Below, piece by piece: positions 63,970 to 64,000 of a stretch of 64,000 nt of DNA. Both the position numbers and the translations under genes were made by a program. The stretch is from an uncultured Lachnospira sp. (GTDB lineage Bacteria; Bacillota; Clostridia; Lachnospirales; Lachnospiraceae). Positions within the stretch are counted from its first letter, which is position 1. Each line of letters begins with the position of its first letter. The stretch covers positions 1 through 64,000 of the forward strand of contig CAKRLE010000006.1 of the NCBI GenBank assembly GCA_934359185.1. Reading direction: 5' to 3'. Under the pieces are notes generated by a model. The model saw nothing but the letters and a program-made list of their open reading frames with translations. It did not search any database and was not told the DNA's origin.

Positions 63970-64000
63970 TGCTACTCCTCCACTTTAATTATAATAGCAG

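Overview
The window looks like a chromosomal segment from a low-GC anaerobic Firmicute of the family Lachnospiraceae. Supporting points are Bacillota-type AGGAGG ribosome binding sites, an infC-rpmI-rplT operon with an L20-type leader and an AUU start, anaerobic enzymes (NrdG, HemZ), bacterial-type AspS, lipoproteins with Bacillota lipoboxes, and many LytTR/GHKL-style and trigger-factor-like lipoprotein genes. A cytoplasmic YetA/PcRGLX-like protein hints at pectin use, as in the Lachnospira (Eubacterium) eligens group, but species assignment is inference only.

Layout. 0.6-7 kb: arginine biosynthesis, argC-argB-argD (minus, followed by a lipoprotein and a YdcZ-like membrane protein) divergent from argG, with ARG-box-like sites between them. 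7-18 kb: glyA, a chemoreceptor, then a relA-MBL-hemZ-HD-aspS cluster. 18-33 kb: an amino-acid ABC transporter whose binding protein and permease are fused, then a long tightly packed cobalamin operon (BtuFCD-type uptake, CbiA, CobT, CobU, CobS, a short CobU-like protein, CobC, CbiB, CobD, CobQ, preceded by a ten-cysteine protein and a TIM-barrel isomerase). The genes cover corrinoid uptake, a,c-amidation and late assembly; no corrin-ring genes are in this window. 33-42 kb: a PcRGLX-like protein, nrdG, dut, an HD protein, PIN-PhoH and a trigger-factor-like lipoprotein. 41-53 kb: infC-rpmI-rplT, cell-wall proteins, folA, ptsI, a membrane glycerophosphodiesterase, a CmpB-like protein and icd. 53-55 kb: asnB.

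55.6-63.7 kb holds the most interesting locus: one minus-strand gene run that starts with a 47-residue AgrD-type pheromone precursor, continues with a small exported four-cysteine protein, a lipoprotein, a double-length ABC permease and its ATPase, a 43-residue membrane peptide, and ends with AgrB, an AgrA-type LytTR regulator, an AgrC-type GHKL kinase and a small membrane-anchored protein. It reads as a quorum-sensing circuit wrapped around an export or immunity cassette. A 21-bp-spaced direct repeat lies just upstream of its probable promoter.

A second notable feature is a family of five intergenic palindromic elements (about 250-335 bp: 330-599, 17817-18151, 37439-37690, 39962-40229, 52985-53265). 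Each has a conserved 144-152 nt core that folds into nested stems, with compensatory changes between copies, and is enclosed in 54-96 bp inverted arms whose sequence is different at every locus. A different multi-hairpin element lies at 36111-36326, and a third repeat type accompanies bidirectional terminators at 45244 and 55343. No tRNA, rRNA, CRISPR array, transposase or prophage gene was seen.
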